Positions 1 through 36,802 of a stretch of 64,000 bases of DNA are shown one piece after another (the first letter of the stretch is position 1; each line of letters opens with the position of its first letter). The notes under the pieces are model-generated. The model was not told the DNA's origin. It did not search any database and saw nothing but the letters and a program-made list of their open reading frames with translations. Origin of the DNA: Eudorina sp. 2006-703-Eu-15 (lineage: Eukaryota; Chlorophyta; Chlorophyceae; Chlamydomonadales; Volvocaceae); assembly GCA_003117195.1 (NCBI GenBank), contig BDSI01000227.1, positions 42,506 through 106,505 of the forward strand, read 5' to 3'. The position numbers and the translations under genes are program-made.

Positions 1-84
1 AGATTCAACCACGCCCACACCCGCCGCCACCCTCCTGTCCCCCACCCCACCCCTCCCGTCCCCTCCCCTCCCTCCCCGGGGCAG

Positions 85-1530
85 CCACCTGGGCGGCTGT
101 GAGGGGAGCACGCAAGTGCCCGTGGACGTCGAGTACGGCAGCCTGGACTTCAGCGTCACTCAGGTCCGTACGTACGGAGGGGCCGGGCTGGGATCTCCCT
201 GGCCTGCGCCGTGCCGATGTCCGCCATGGCATCGACCTGCGCGCGCATCCATCCGGCCGTAAGCCGCATTAGGAGGGCCTGTCAGCCGGTGTCATCGTCC
301 ATCGAAAGGCCATTCTTTGCGCAATCTTTGGCCTGTGTGTTCGTCGGCAGGCAGAGCCGGAGTGCGTTACATGCAGTGGGCATAGCAGTGCCCACAAGGT
401 TGCCCGTATGCGTGGTCCTTTGTGTGCTGTCAGGCGGGCAGAACAGGTGTGCGTGACATGCGAGGGGCAGAGAACTGCCCACCAAACTGCCCGTATGCGT
501 ATTTTATATACCCAATGCCCGACCCATGCAGTAATGAAAGGCTGCGGTGTCGGAAGAACGCTGTTGATTTCGGTGTCGCTGCGTCGCAGTAGACTACCAG
601 CTGGTGCGGGTTGGCTGCCTTGGCCACACAGACTCACACCACAAACCCTTGGTGTGTGTGTGTTATTTCAGCAGGCAGAGCAGGAGTGCGTGACATGCGA
701 GGGGCCGAGTGGCGCCCAATAGTTTGCCCGTATGCGCACATAATATACCCATTGCCGGACCCATATAAGAAATAAAAGGCTGCGGTGTCGGAAGAACGCT
801 GTCGATTTGGCGCGCTGTTGTTGTCGCGGAAGACTACCAGCTGGTGCGGGTCGGCTGCCTTGGCCACACAGACTCACACCACAATGCTGTGCGTGCGTGC
901 GATCCTCTCGTTGTTACCCACCTGCAAGCAAAACGCCGTGTAGTCAGCACCGCCGAAGACGATCCGGAACGATGCGGAATAACGTCATGTGTGCGCGCGA
1001 TGTGTGCGCGCGAAAAAGCGTGCATGCCAAGGCAGCAAAGGGGATGGATCGCGGCGTCATTAATGCATAAGTAAGGCGGCAAGAGTCGTACGGCAAGAGA
1101 CGTACACAAACCCTTGGGGTGTGTGTGTGTGTGTTTCGCGAGAAACCCGTGTGTGTGTGCCCCCTCTGCCGAGAGAAGTCGCATTTCCCCACCGCGCCAC
1201 CGGCACTCCGCGGGTCCCCGCCCCCGCCCCCAGCAACCCCCGCACACCGGCCCCTCGCCTCCCCCACCCCAACCCCCCTCGCAGTTGGACTTCGTTTGCG
1301 ACCTGGACGGCTTCCAGAGCCGACGGAAGTCGGACCAGCCCGATGCAGCCGGGGGCCTGGTCGCAGTCGCGCAGCCCCTGGAGGGGGGCCCCGCGGCGCC
1401 GGCCCCGGTCGGGACGGGCTGCGGGAGCTGCGGCAGCAGCGCCCACGGAGGCAAGGCGCCGGCGGTGCCGGGCCGGATAAGGTGGCCTTGGGAGCAGCGA
1501 GGGGAGGCCGCCGCGGGGGGGCGTCAGTGA
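85..1530 (+). CDS. 3' end of an unrecognised gene (last two exons)
   Basis: Two exons can be joined in frame: 85-163, following a pyrimidine-rich stretch ending in CAG and followed by GTCCGT, and 1285-1530, following CCCCCTCGCAG and ending in TGA. The junction is phase 0. The first exon reads HLGGCEGSTQ then VPVDVEYGSLDFSVTQ. The last starts LDFVCDLDGFQSRRKSDQ and then becomes Gly/Ala/Pro-rich up to the stop. The gene must start left of the window. I do not recognise the family, and the low-complexity tail gives no clue. The 1.1-kb intron (164-1284) holds a tandem-duplicated segment and a TG-rich element described separately. Coding status is inferred from splice-site quality and frame alone, so confidence is moderate. 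Confidence 0.5.
347..885 (+). repeat. diverged tandem duplication, period about 240 bp
   Basis: Two copies (434-645 and 671-885) align throughout. Both start with GC(A/G)GGCAGA(G/A)CAGG and contain GTGCGTGACATGCGAGGGGC. Both later contain GGCTGCGGTGTCGGAAGAAC and end with CACACAGACTCACACCACAA. A shorter third copy of the left end is at 347-420. The whole array lies within the intron 164-1284. The left-end module recurs alone at 60149-60200, so it is a dispersed element and not a purely local duplication. Confidence 0.8.
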
Positions 1531-4500
1531 GGCGCGGGCGGGGCCAGGGCGCGGCTGAGGCTGGGGCCGGGGCACGGGTTGAAGTGGCGCGCGGCGGCCG
1601 GGGGGCGGGTCGCAGGGGCGTGCGGCCGCGGCCGCGGGCGGGGCGGCTGTGGCCGTGGTGCCGGGAGGGGCTTAGCACAGCGATCCGCTCAACGACGAGG
1701 CCCAGGATCAGGTCCTTGAGGGACACCCTGGGATCGTTTTAGTAGGAGGGAGGGAGAGAGCGCGAGGGTATCGGGCGTCTTTGCAAGGGAGGTGCGCAGG
1801 AGAGCGGGGACGGACCAACTGCACCAACAGGGGGGGCCACGGGTGCGGCTGGTGCACCGAGCAGCCCAGGTTGTGGGGAGGAGTGGGGCGGGGCGGGTGC
1901 TGGGTGTGCGGCGTGCGGCGAGGAGGAGCTTGGCGGGGCTGTGGGCTGTTGTGGGCCTTGTGGGCCTTGTGGGCCTTGTGGGCCGATGGTAACACGGGCG
2001 AGGGAGGCAGGGCGGGAGGTGCGGGGCCCTTGGCCGGCTCCGCAGACGGATTGGTCCGCCGGCACCCGAGCTGATGGGGAGCTGATGATCTTGTTTTCCA
2101 CCGGTGCGTGCGGCTGCAATGCGGTGGGTGGCAGTTGAGGAGCAGCGCGGGAAGGTGGCTGCGGGACTGCCGGCCGGGGAGCGCAGAACGGCCTCGGCTG
2201 GGCTGGGCCGGGCTGGGCTGGGCTGGGGGAGCAGCGCAGGCAGCGGAGGAAGAGTGCCGGACAGATGAATAGTCAGATGGGGCGGAACGGGAGTCGCGGA
2301 AGGATAGGGCCGCGGCTGCAGATCGCAACAGGACTGTGGGGCAGTGCTAACGAATCGGCGATGCTTGCCGTTGGTGGGCCATGCGTTGTCACCTCCCGGT
2401 CTGATGGCGGAAGGAGAGCCGCGGAGCCTCCTCCCCGGCACGCCATCTGCGAGCCATGGGGACCGAAGTACGCAGCGGCTAACCGCCCTCGGCCCGGGCA
2501 AGCCTGCCGGCAGTGTCCGGCAGTTGCGTTTGACGAAGCAGGTTGTTAGGGGCGCTTTGACTAGGCGATTTAGAACGCGCAGTGGCGTCGTCAAGAGTCG
2601 GTTAAGGAGCCGTACTTGCGTGGCTCACAAATCGTTTGCGGAGGGAGACCGAGTCGGCTGCCATCGGGAATCATGCGACAAAAACGCATTTGGGCGGCAG
2701 ACTTAGAGTAACACCGTAGTAGTACCGTTAAAACAACAAAATTTTCGTCTAACCACGAGTGTCGTCCGACCCGGCCACGTCCTGGCAGGATCTCCGCCAA
2801 CGCGGGGGTTACAGCGGCCGGATGCGGACGCCAAGCTGCGGTCGCCCCTTCCGCTCGCATGTGGCATGTGGCACGTCTTTGGGGTTGTGACGCATGACCT
2901 GGCGACCCCGACCTCCACCCGTCTGCGCCGTTTTCTTTTGAACCCTGACCTCTACCAGTTCATAGTCCCATCCCCATCAAACCAACTGCGCACCATTCAG
3001 CGCGCAATGAGTGCTCCCCCCCTGGCGGGCCCTCAGCGCCCACCCCCGGCTGCGTCACGACACACAGCGGGCCGGCGGGCAGCCCCTGGATCGTTCCCCT
3101 GGTCGTTCCTTGTCCGCTGTCGAAGGGCACCACACCAGCAGGGAATGGAGCAATGGATCTCCCCTCTGCCGTGCGCGGGTTTCAGGAGGACAGGGGCCCC
3201 GCGCTTGGAGCTGACTGGAGTCGGCCGCTGCGTTGGCAACTTGGCACATGGCCTCCCGGCCTGGCGGGCCTTTCTGGGCGACCGCTGCCGGAATCCGGGA
3301 TGCCTGCAGTACGGCAGTACAGACTGTACGGGGGCACAGACGGCGCTGCAAACGGACAGTCGGACACTCGGCCAAGACGGTCGGTGGTCATTTCGGTGGC
3401 CAAGGCGGTCGGCGCGGGTTGGCTTGCGACGCGGCGTGCGCTAGCGGTGCTGCCTCAGCGGCGCTTGCTCCGCCGTTGAGAGGGGCATACACACAGGCGC
3501 GTACGGTACCCGCCTTCAGAACGACGACGACGAGGGGGGGCCCTCAGACGGCGGTCAGCCAGCCGCGGAAACCCGCACCGGGTCCGGGTGGGCCGCGGGT
3601 GGCCCCCCAAGGACCTACCTGACAAGCCGGATGTTGCGAAAGAGGAAAGCTACATCACGGGGGGGGGGGGCGGAGATGTTCAGCCCCCCTCGCACACCTC
3701 AGGGTGTGATGGTGGGCGCAGGCACGCAAGCAGCCGTCCCTACGACCCCGCTGTCGTGCGGCAGAGCATCCCACCCATGTTGGGGAATACCGTGTATGAC
3801 GGCTGGCGGCTCCCGCGAATGGGAGGGCATGGCCGTGTCTGGGGTTGCTTCAGTTCAGTCCAGCCCGTGAGCCGGATGTAGGACTGTGCAAGGACGGGGT
3901 GCATCGCTACCCCCACCCCCATCAAGCAGCACCACGGCATCGCGTTTGTGGTTGAATCGGGTTGCAGGGGACCGGACCATTCGGGTCACCCATGACAGCT
4001 GAAGCCCTAACCCCCCGCTGCACGGATGGGGAGCCCAACCACAACGCTTGCATCTGCTCGCACTCGTTTGCATTTGCTCGCATCTGTTTGCGTCTGCTCG
4101 CGTCTGTTTCCATTTGCTCGCATCTGTTTGCGTCTGCTTACACTGCTTGCTCGTAAAGACGCAGGGGAGGGTGAGGCTGGAGGGTGAGTCCTCTCGGGGA
4201 ATCGACCATGGACCACCCTCTTTGTTGCTTGGCTACCCTGCCGGAATATTTGGTCTCTGGTCGCAATGGAATTGGGCAGGGACTCGATCGCTCGCAGCAC
4301 TTCCGGACAGTGTGCACTAGGGACCGCTGGCCGGCACCACGCCACGTCGCCACAGCAGGTTCACTTGACCCGTGATGGCACGGCTACGGACTGAAGAAAG
4401 CTGGAATGTTGTCGTGCACTGAGCTGGTCGTCGGCCGAGGTGTCGCGCTGTCAGATTCGCAGTACCGCGGTACACCCAAGCAAGGTCATCCAGGCCGAAG

Positions 4501-5386
4501 GTGTTAGGGCATGCGACATGCCGCGACGCGCGCGTGAGTGGGCAGGGACAGAACGAATAAACTTACAGGACTGCGCAGATGCAGTATCGTTTGGTAAATG
4601 TTGCGGAGGACTTGTACTGCGCCCAGGTTCGCGAACCTTGCAGTCCCAGTATTCCTGCCAATAATCTGTGTGAGAGAGACGGCCCGTAAGCGGTTGACAG
4701 ATGTCCATCCTCTATTCCAAAGGTTATGGATGTTGGCTTGCTAGCGAACCCGGAGGGATCTACTCGTCCGCCTACTAATGCGTTTGATACCTAAAGGAGC
4801 TTGGCTCTCTCCTCAGACGGCGTTTGAAATATCGCTCGGTTACCGAGGATTAAGTATACTGTGAAAACTTGCACCTGCGCACTACATTTCTTAGTCACAC
4901 GCGTCGCAACGACTTGCGGCGCCCCGGATTGGCACCCTGGCTGAAAGTAGATCGAAAGCAACAATCAAGTATGGCGCTCCACTCTAGATCCTGATTGACT
5001 GCCCTTAAATTTTGGTGCGTCGATCGGAATGGTTATTTTAGGTTATTTCTCCGGCGCGTTACTCTCGTACTGTATCCATCTGGGGCTCTAACCGACAAGT
5101 TTTGCAAAGCGCTTACCAATTGCATGATAGAATACGTGTTGAGTTGGTGAATGAAGTGGGAATGAGGGACCCCCAATAGAGATGTGCACAAGCTGCAGTG
5201 GTATGTTCCACGGCGCTTCATCGCCTGCGATGTTATTTGATCCACGAATGCTTTCTGTATGTTATGGGTTGGAGTTTCTGGGCAGCGCGCTATGATACTG
5301 ACGACGCGGGGACGCAACAGAAGGAAACTTTGTTGTTGAGTGGGACCAGCGCGCCTGCGACCACCCAGGCGACGCTGTGAGTCAAG
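1531..5386. other. intergenic region, upstream of the TmcB-like gene
   Basis: No exon chain with plausible splice sites was found on either strand; open frames here look random. It contains short repeats: four GTGGGCCTT units (about 1952-1985), a GGGCT pentamer run (about 2193-2231), and an array of 10-bp units alternating CAT(C/T)TGCTCG and C(A/G)TCTGTTTG (about 4041-4150). The 4,700-5,386 stretch is less GC-rich and should hold the promoter and 5' untranslated region of the gene starting at 5387. No clear TATA box was seen. Confidence 0.6.
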
Positions 5387-30527
<25,141 letters not shown>

Positions 30528-33500
30528 AGGCCACCGCCTTGCGTGACGGGGTGACGCGGTGGCTCCAGAGCCGCTTGTCGTACACATGTACGGCAGCTGA
30601 CAAAGGTTGCGCTGACAGCTGGGGAGAACCCGAAGTCCCAATGCAGCAGGCGCCCCTCCCCCTCCCCCCTCCCCCCTCCCCCCTGGGTGGGAGGGGTAAG
30701 GGGGTCGCGGGTTCAGAGACCTGAGTGTTGTCAGTCGGCTCCGGAACCCAACAAGTGTACGGCGGAAGCGTTACACAGTAACGTTCCTGTGTTTGCAACC
30801 GCAACCCGAGGTTGGAGAAGTTGTGGTACGGGTCAGTTTGGCGGTGGGACGTGTTTTTGCCCCTCTCGGTCTATGCCCGCGTGTGTATAGAAAAGAAACC
30901 CGCCCGCGTGTGTGTTCGTGTTTTCTTGCAAGTGGGAGAGTTTGTTGAGCAAGGAGACCTGCCACCAGATGTGTGCGGGTGTGTGTGTAAAAAAGTACTG
31001 AGCCGCGTGTGTGTAAAAGAGAACTGTGCGTGTGTGTGTGTGTGTGTGTGTATGAAAAAATGAGCCGTGTACGTGTACGCCCGTGTGTGCGTGTGTGTTT
31101 AATGAGAAGCCCGCCCGACCCGCGTGTGTACGGGTGTGTGTACGGGTGTGCAATGATGTCCCGCTGGTGTTCGACAATCCCCCAAAAGGGAAGAACGCAA
31201 TCCATCCTCGACCCGTCCGCAGCGACGCGCGCGCTGCCTGTCTGCGTGCCGGCCGGCCGGTATGTCTTCCTGTCATGTACGACTGCTGTGTTTTGGTGAA
31301 TAGTCCGAATCGGTGGGGCGACGGGCAGTGAGGCGGCGGTGGGCAGGAGGGCTCCCGGGGCGCATCGCCGGGCAGCAGAAGGACGAGGAGCGGAGGAGGG
31401 GCAGCGGAAGGACGACGCCATCCGAGGTTAGGCCCTGTGCGCCGGAGGGAGGTAGGGGCCAGGGGAGGTAGGGGCGAGGGGAGGGGAGGAAGGACTGCAT
31501 CCAGGCCGCGGAGGGGAGCCGGATGAGGAGGGGGCACAGGTGGCCAGAGAGCAATCCTGCGCGGCGAGCGAATGCGACGTGTGCCGTACCGTGCGGGATT
31601 GTCAAACGGCCTCGTGATTGCGCCGTACCCCGCATGCACCCGGCCCTGCCTGTGATCCAGCTCTGTGAAACGCCCCCTCCTACTCGCCCCGTGTTGATCA
31701 GCCACTATTAGTTTGTCGTACAATGTCGTGCTCAGTCGTACTAGGGTCCCACCGCCCGAGTGCTGAGCGCGTCTAGGGTCCAAGAGATTGGTCCGACGAT
31801 GCAAACGAGTTTGGGGTGCGTGTCCTTCGGCAGACAAGGCAGGAGCGTGTGGGTGTGTGTATTTTATGTGTGTGAATGGACGCGGACCGATGAAGATGTG
31901 CACATGGCTTTGGATTTAACGCGTGTGTGTGTCTGCGCGTCTGGGGATGTCGTGCCAACGTACGACATTGCCACGTGTCAGTGGACTCGTATTGGGATGT
32001 CGTGCCACCGTACGACACCCGCAGGCGGCTTGGGTGTGTAACGAAGCGGGGCGTCGCCAGCTGCGGCCCCGCTGGGAGCTGAGAGCCACAGGCAGGCTCG
32101 CGCACAGGCTCGCCGGTGTGTCCCATGGGTCGGCGGAGCAGGCCACGGCCACGGCCACGGCCACGGCCACGGCCACCCCCCGCCTGGCAGGGCTGCCACG
32201 GTCAGCCCTGCCGTGTGCCAGTGCGGATCGGATTGCGGCGTGCCCCGTTTGTGTGTCACATGTGTCGGGGACGCGGTGAGCTTCCCCCCCTGGAGTCCCA
32301 TCATTGCCCGATGTCACGCCCCGCCTCGGGGTTCACGAGCTGCGGCCCGCCGTGTGTTGTCGTACCAGCACTCAGCCTACGCTGCTGGGGGCCGAATAAT
32401 GATATCGCATCGATACCAGTCTACATATTGCTTGCTCTTCCGTACGGTCATGTGTACGGCGCGCCTGCTTGTTTGGCTGCGCGGATCGAATCTGCACCAG
32501 AGAAAGTCTCCTCCTCGCCCCCGCCCCCGTCCCCGGGTGTGGAGCTCTGCTGCGGCGCCCTGGCGCTACCGGGGGCCCCCGTTTTGTCGTCGCTTCGCTG
32601 TGTTCCATTTGCCGAATTAATGGATTGGTGTGTGGACTGTGGAGTGCAGCAATGCGTCGCAGCGAGTGCGTGGTGTGTATTGTCGCAGGGCCCCTAGGGG
32701 CCCCGCGTCTTACCTCCGGGCAGCCCCGGAGGCGGATTCATCCCCCGTTGCCGCCCCGGCCCCCAGTTTTCCGACGTCCAGCAAGAAGGGGGTTGAGACT
32801 GTGTCAGTAGGGCGAGCGCAGGACAGCGGCCACGAGATCGCGATGTGTGTGTTGCGGTTTGATGCGCCTGGCCGCACCAAGGCGGGTTCGGCCGCCGCTC
32901 GACCGCGCTGGTCGGCCCACCGGTCGCGGCGCGCGGAGTGGGCGGTGAGGGGAAGAGGTGATCAAGAGCAGGGTGTTGAAGCGGGCGAGGCGCTTAGAGA
33001 GCAAACGCGTTCGAAGGACCAACATGAGAGGCAGGTGCTCCAGGGGAGGCAGGGCGAGTGGCGTGCAAAGGCTTTACCGTCGTCGCTAGCTAACGCTGGT
33101 GGCTCGGACACTGCGCGCGAATCGAAGTCAGGCACTGGGGCGTAGGCAGCTCTAGGGAGGGAGAGCCAATCGATTGTGAAGGCATATGGCCGTCCAGCCG
33201 GGCCTGACGGGCCGCGGCAATTTTGTGGAGCGTTCCAAGAGGGAGTGGATGGTTGGAGTGGGGTAGCTCTGAGCGACGGCAACTCGATTTGATGTGCAGA
33301 GCTGTGCTGTGCTGTGCTGTTGGTAGCTCAGAAAGGGTCCTTCGCCCGCCAGGCGAGGTTGGCAGCGACCGTTTGAAGGAAAGGAAAGGCATTGGTAGGA
33401 CGAGGAGATGGGATGGGATGGAAAGGGAAGGGAAGGAGGGGAATATCTCCTCCGCCGCCGGCCACGGAGGCAGCGGCCTTGAGCCATGGCGGATGAGGGT

Positions 33501-36500
33501 GCTATGGGCTCCGCGCTGAGCTGAGCTGAGCTGAGCTGAGCTGAGCTGAGCTGGACCGCAAGCGTGATGTCGTTCCGTGGTCGCATGATTACGCGCCGCC
33601 TGCTTTTTACCGCGGGTTTTTACCGGCAGTCCTTCCCTGCCTGGGGCCTCCCCGCCCGGGACGGCTGGCCTGCATCCCGCGCCCCATGGCAAATGTGTGC
33701 AACCCCATTCGTTCCACGCCGCTTACCCCGGTGCGGATCAGCGACGACAGCACAGAGCCTCTGGTGGCTGGGCTCCAAGCTGCGCTCCGTCCGGTTCCGT
33801 ACAACGCAACGCACGCGCGCCGCGCGCTGGAGGTCGCTGGCGGCGAGTGGCTGCTGCGCCCCTGGTGGTGCTCCGCCCTGCCCGGGAGCTTCCTGCACCC
33901 AATCCAATCCAACCCAATCCAATCCAACCCAACCCAACCTCTCGCCGCGAAGCTGTACCGTACGACCGCCGTCGTGCACTATGCCACGGCGTGTCGTGCG
34001 TCTGTACGGGACCCAAAGCGGTCGGCCCATCCTCGCAGGAGCTTCCGTTGGGGTTTAGTCGGTCGGGGGTGAGGCCGTTGGGGCTCTAGTTGCAGCACGG
34101 GCTGATATTGGCGTCATGTATCTGTAGGCGACATTGTGTGGGACAGCGTGCGCAGTGCGTTTGCGTGTCTGTACATCTGTGTATGTGTATGTTTATCTGC
34201 ACACGGGTTTGCTCCACTTGCTGCCCTGCGCGGCACGAGCCGCCCTCGGCCTGCCCGGAGCGTCCGCGCGCGCGGCGCGTTCCCCACCCTTTGCAACCCT
34301 CATTTGCTCTCGTGTGTGGGTGGGTGCCTGTCTGGACGCGCTTATTTTGAGGTTGCACGCTTGCACCGCATTCGAACCGGCACGTGGCAGTTTGCGGAGA
34401 GAGAACGACTGTGTCGCAATACTGCATTTATTGCGGCGCTGCCATCTATCACGGGGCGCCTGCTCTACCCCATCTTGTGTACGATGTGGCATGCACGCGC
34501 CCCGTTTGGCCAGCAGCGGCTGGCGGCGGACGGACTCAGATTGGGTGGCGGGGGAGATCGACGGCGGCGCTGCTGCTTGGCGACCCGTTGATGCGGCTCA
34601 CGGCGCGTGATGTCTCTCTGCCCGGGCGCCTCGCCAGCAGCGCGGCAATGCCGGTTTGCATGGGTGCAGGTTGCCGTACTTGCTCTGTACGTCGTCCGTA
34701 CGATGGCCGCACGTACACGCATTTAGAAAGCGCAATGAGACTGCTGCTGGCCTGGTGCGCGAGTGTACGGCCTTCGGCGTCTGACTAGATGGGCACGCGC
34801 TCGACCCTATGCCTGCAAGCTGCAACCGCGGGATGGATGCTGGGGGGTCGCCGATCGTCTGAGAGCCGGGGTGCCGGGGTGCGCGTGTCGGAATCCGGGT
34901 TGCGGCTTCCCGTTACAGCAAACCCGGGCCTAACGAAGCAGCCGCTGCTGCGGCGCAGCTCGCGCCTTTAGAAGCCTGCCGCGGGCCCGCCAGCGGCTGG
35001 TGTGTTTGTAGCTTTGTATGTGTGTGTGTGTGTGTGTGTGTTTTTAGCCCACCCATGTGTGTGTATGTGTGAGTTTTTAGAAATGAACCCGTGTGTGTGT
35101 GTGCATTCATAATACCAGACTTCTTCCCCTAATCGCCGTACCGTACGATGCCGTATGCATGTACGAACATCCGGTACCGTATGACTACCGGCGGCTGCCG
35201 GGTTGGCAGCTCCCTTCGTACTGCACTGCTACTAGTTCTTCGCTTTCCTGAAGCCTCGCCAGTATTTGGCTGGGGTGGGGCAAACCCCTACATACCTGTA
35301 GAAAACGATACGCCGCGGCGGCGGGCTGTGTTGATGACTCGCCTTCCTGGGGGCCTGGTTGGTGGCGGTGGTTGCTGGGGTGGCGGTGGTGGTGGTGGCG
35401 GTGGCTGCGATCGGAGTGGGACTTGTATGTGACAAGGTCGGGAGGCCTCTGTCAAGGTGTTTGTGTCCAGCTTCACAATCTTCCTCCTCTAGCTGACTCC
35501 AGAGTTTCTGACAAGTCGATTTTGATGCAGGTGTGTGTGGTTACGTGTGTGCGCGCGTGTGTGGCAAAGGAACCCGCCCGTACCCCTCGTGTGGTGTGCT
35601 GGTGTCTGCGTGTCTGTCAGTGATCATCTCATGAACGGAGAGAGGACTGAGCCGCGCGGGGTGCGCAGGGGCGCTGGGGTCTGTGGGGGTGGCGGCTCCC
35701 GAAGTACCCCACTTGCGGGTGGGCGCGAGGGCCGCCACCTCCCCACCGCTCCCCGCGTGGATTGGGACAGGTAGGACTGCAGGAGGAGGGGTGTTCCCGC
35801 CGGATGGGCCCTGCTCGGTTTTCGGTGTACGTTTGGTTGCAGACTCGAGACAGTGTTTGCTAGTTCATCTGCTTGCTTGCTTGCTCGTGTGCATGCCTGC
35901 TTGCGTGCTGGTAGCGGGTCGCGGAGCGGGGCCATTATGCCTTGTTGGACGTACAGATGGACGGGCACAGGTGGGCAGCACGGAGCACCTGACCGCTCCC
36001 CGCTCCCCCGCGCCGCGGACTCCATTGGGACCCAATCGACCAACGAATTACGGTTGGGACCCAATCGACCAACCAATTAACCAACCAACGAACCAGCAAA
36101 CCGTTTTCCGGCCAAAACATTCTCGGACTAGTCGACTCGGCTTGGCGTGGACGCGTCCTTTCAGCCCACCCCACGCCTTAAGGAGGGGGACAGGGAGGCG
36201 CGCGCCGGGCCGGATCAGAGGAGGCCCGAGGGCGCACCGACGGGGGGTGGCCCATGTGCGGTGCGGTGCGGTGCGACCGCAAGGAGGCGGCTGGGGTTGG
36301 CCTTTGCGGGAGCTGGGGACCGCTGTTTGGATATATGTATTAAACACGAGGCCACAAGAACCAGCGAGGCAGATGACAGTGGCAGGATCCGAGGGAGGAG
36401 GACACCCCAGTGAACATCCGAATTCCGGACCCGTCCTGAAGTCGACATCGCTAATGCGGTCGTGTTAGGGACCCCAAGGGGCCGAACGGGCAGTCCGTCA

Positions 36501-36802
36501 CGTCCACCCTAAACCCTGAACCCTAAACCGCCTCCACACCTGGCCGGCCGTAAGTCTGTCACCCAAGGGCCCTTGAAGACATACGGCAATGAAATACGGC
36601 AGCAGAGTAGATGTACGACAGTACAAGGTGTACGACACCAGGACCAGATATATGAACGACGCCCTTCGGTATGCAAGGCCATGATCACGGCGGGTACATG
36701 ACACCAGGTCGAACACTGGGGAAGCAGCATCTCAGGCAGGGGAGAGACGGACTAACAATCGTAGGGAGAGGCCCACTGGTTCGGCTGCGTCTGCTCACGT
36801 GT
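30528..36802. other. 6.3-kb gene-free region rich in TG-flanked repeats
   Basis: No exon chain or recognisable protein was found between the convergent TmcB-like and ankyrin genes. It contains TG-rich composite elements (30880-31130, 35015-35105, 35530-35600), a GGCCAC hexamer (about 32142-32176), a CTGAG pentamer (33519-33553), a CCAAT/CCAAC run (33897-33945), a duplicated GGGACCCAATCGACCAAC segment (about 36027-36075) and a telomere-like patch (36507-36527). TGTAA, the usual algal polyadenylation signal, occurs at 30986-30990 and 31012-31016 and could end the TmcB-like transcript, but TG-rich DNA makes it by chance. Confidence 0.6.
36507..36527 (-). repeat. three telomere-like heptamers
   Basis: CCCTAAA, CCCTGAA and CCCTAAA stand head to tail. 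This is the complement of the plant-type TTTAGGG telomere unit with one mismatch. It is only 21 bp, so chance or a double-strand-break repair scar are both possible. Confidence 0.55.

Noticed and set aside
944..1726. 260-codon minus-strand open frame
   Set aside because: Pro/Arg-rich shadow in very GC-rich DNA opposite a plausible plus-strand exon; no domain seen.
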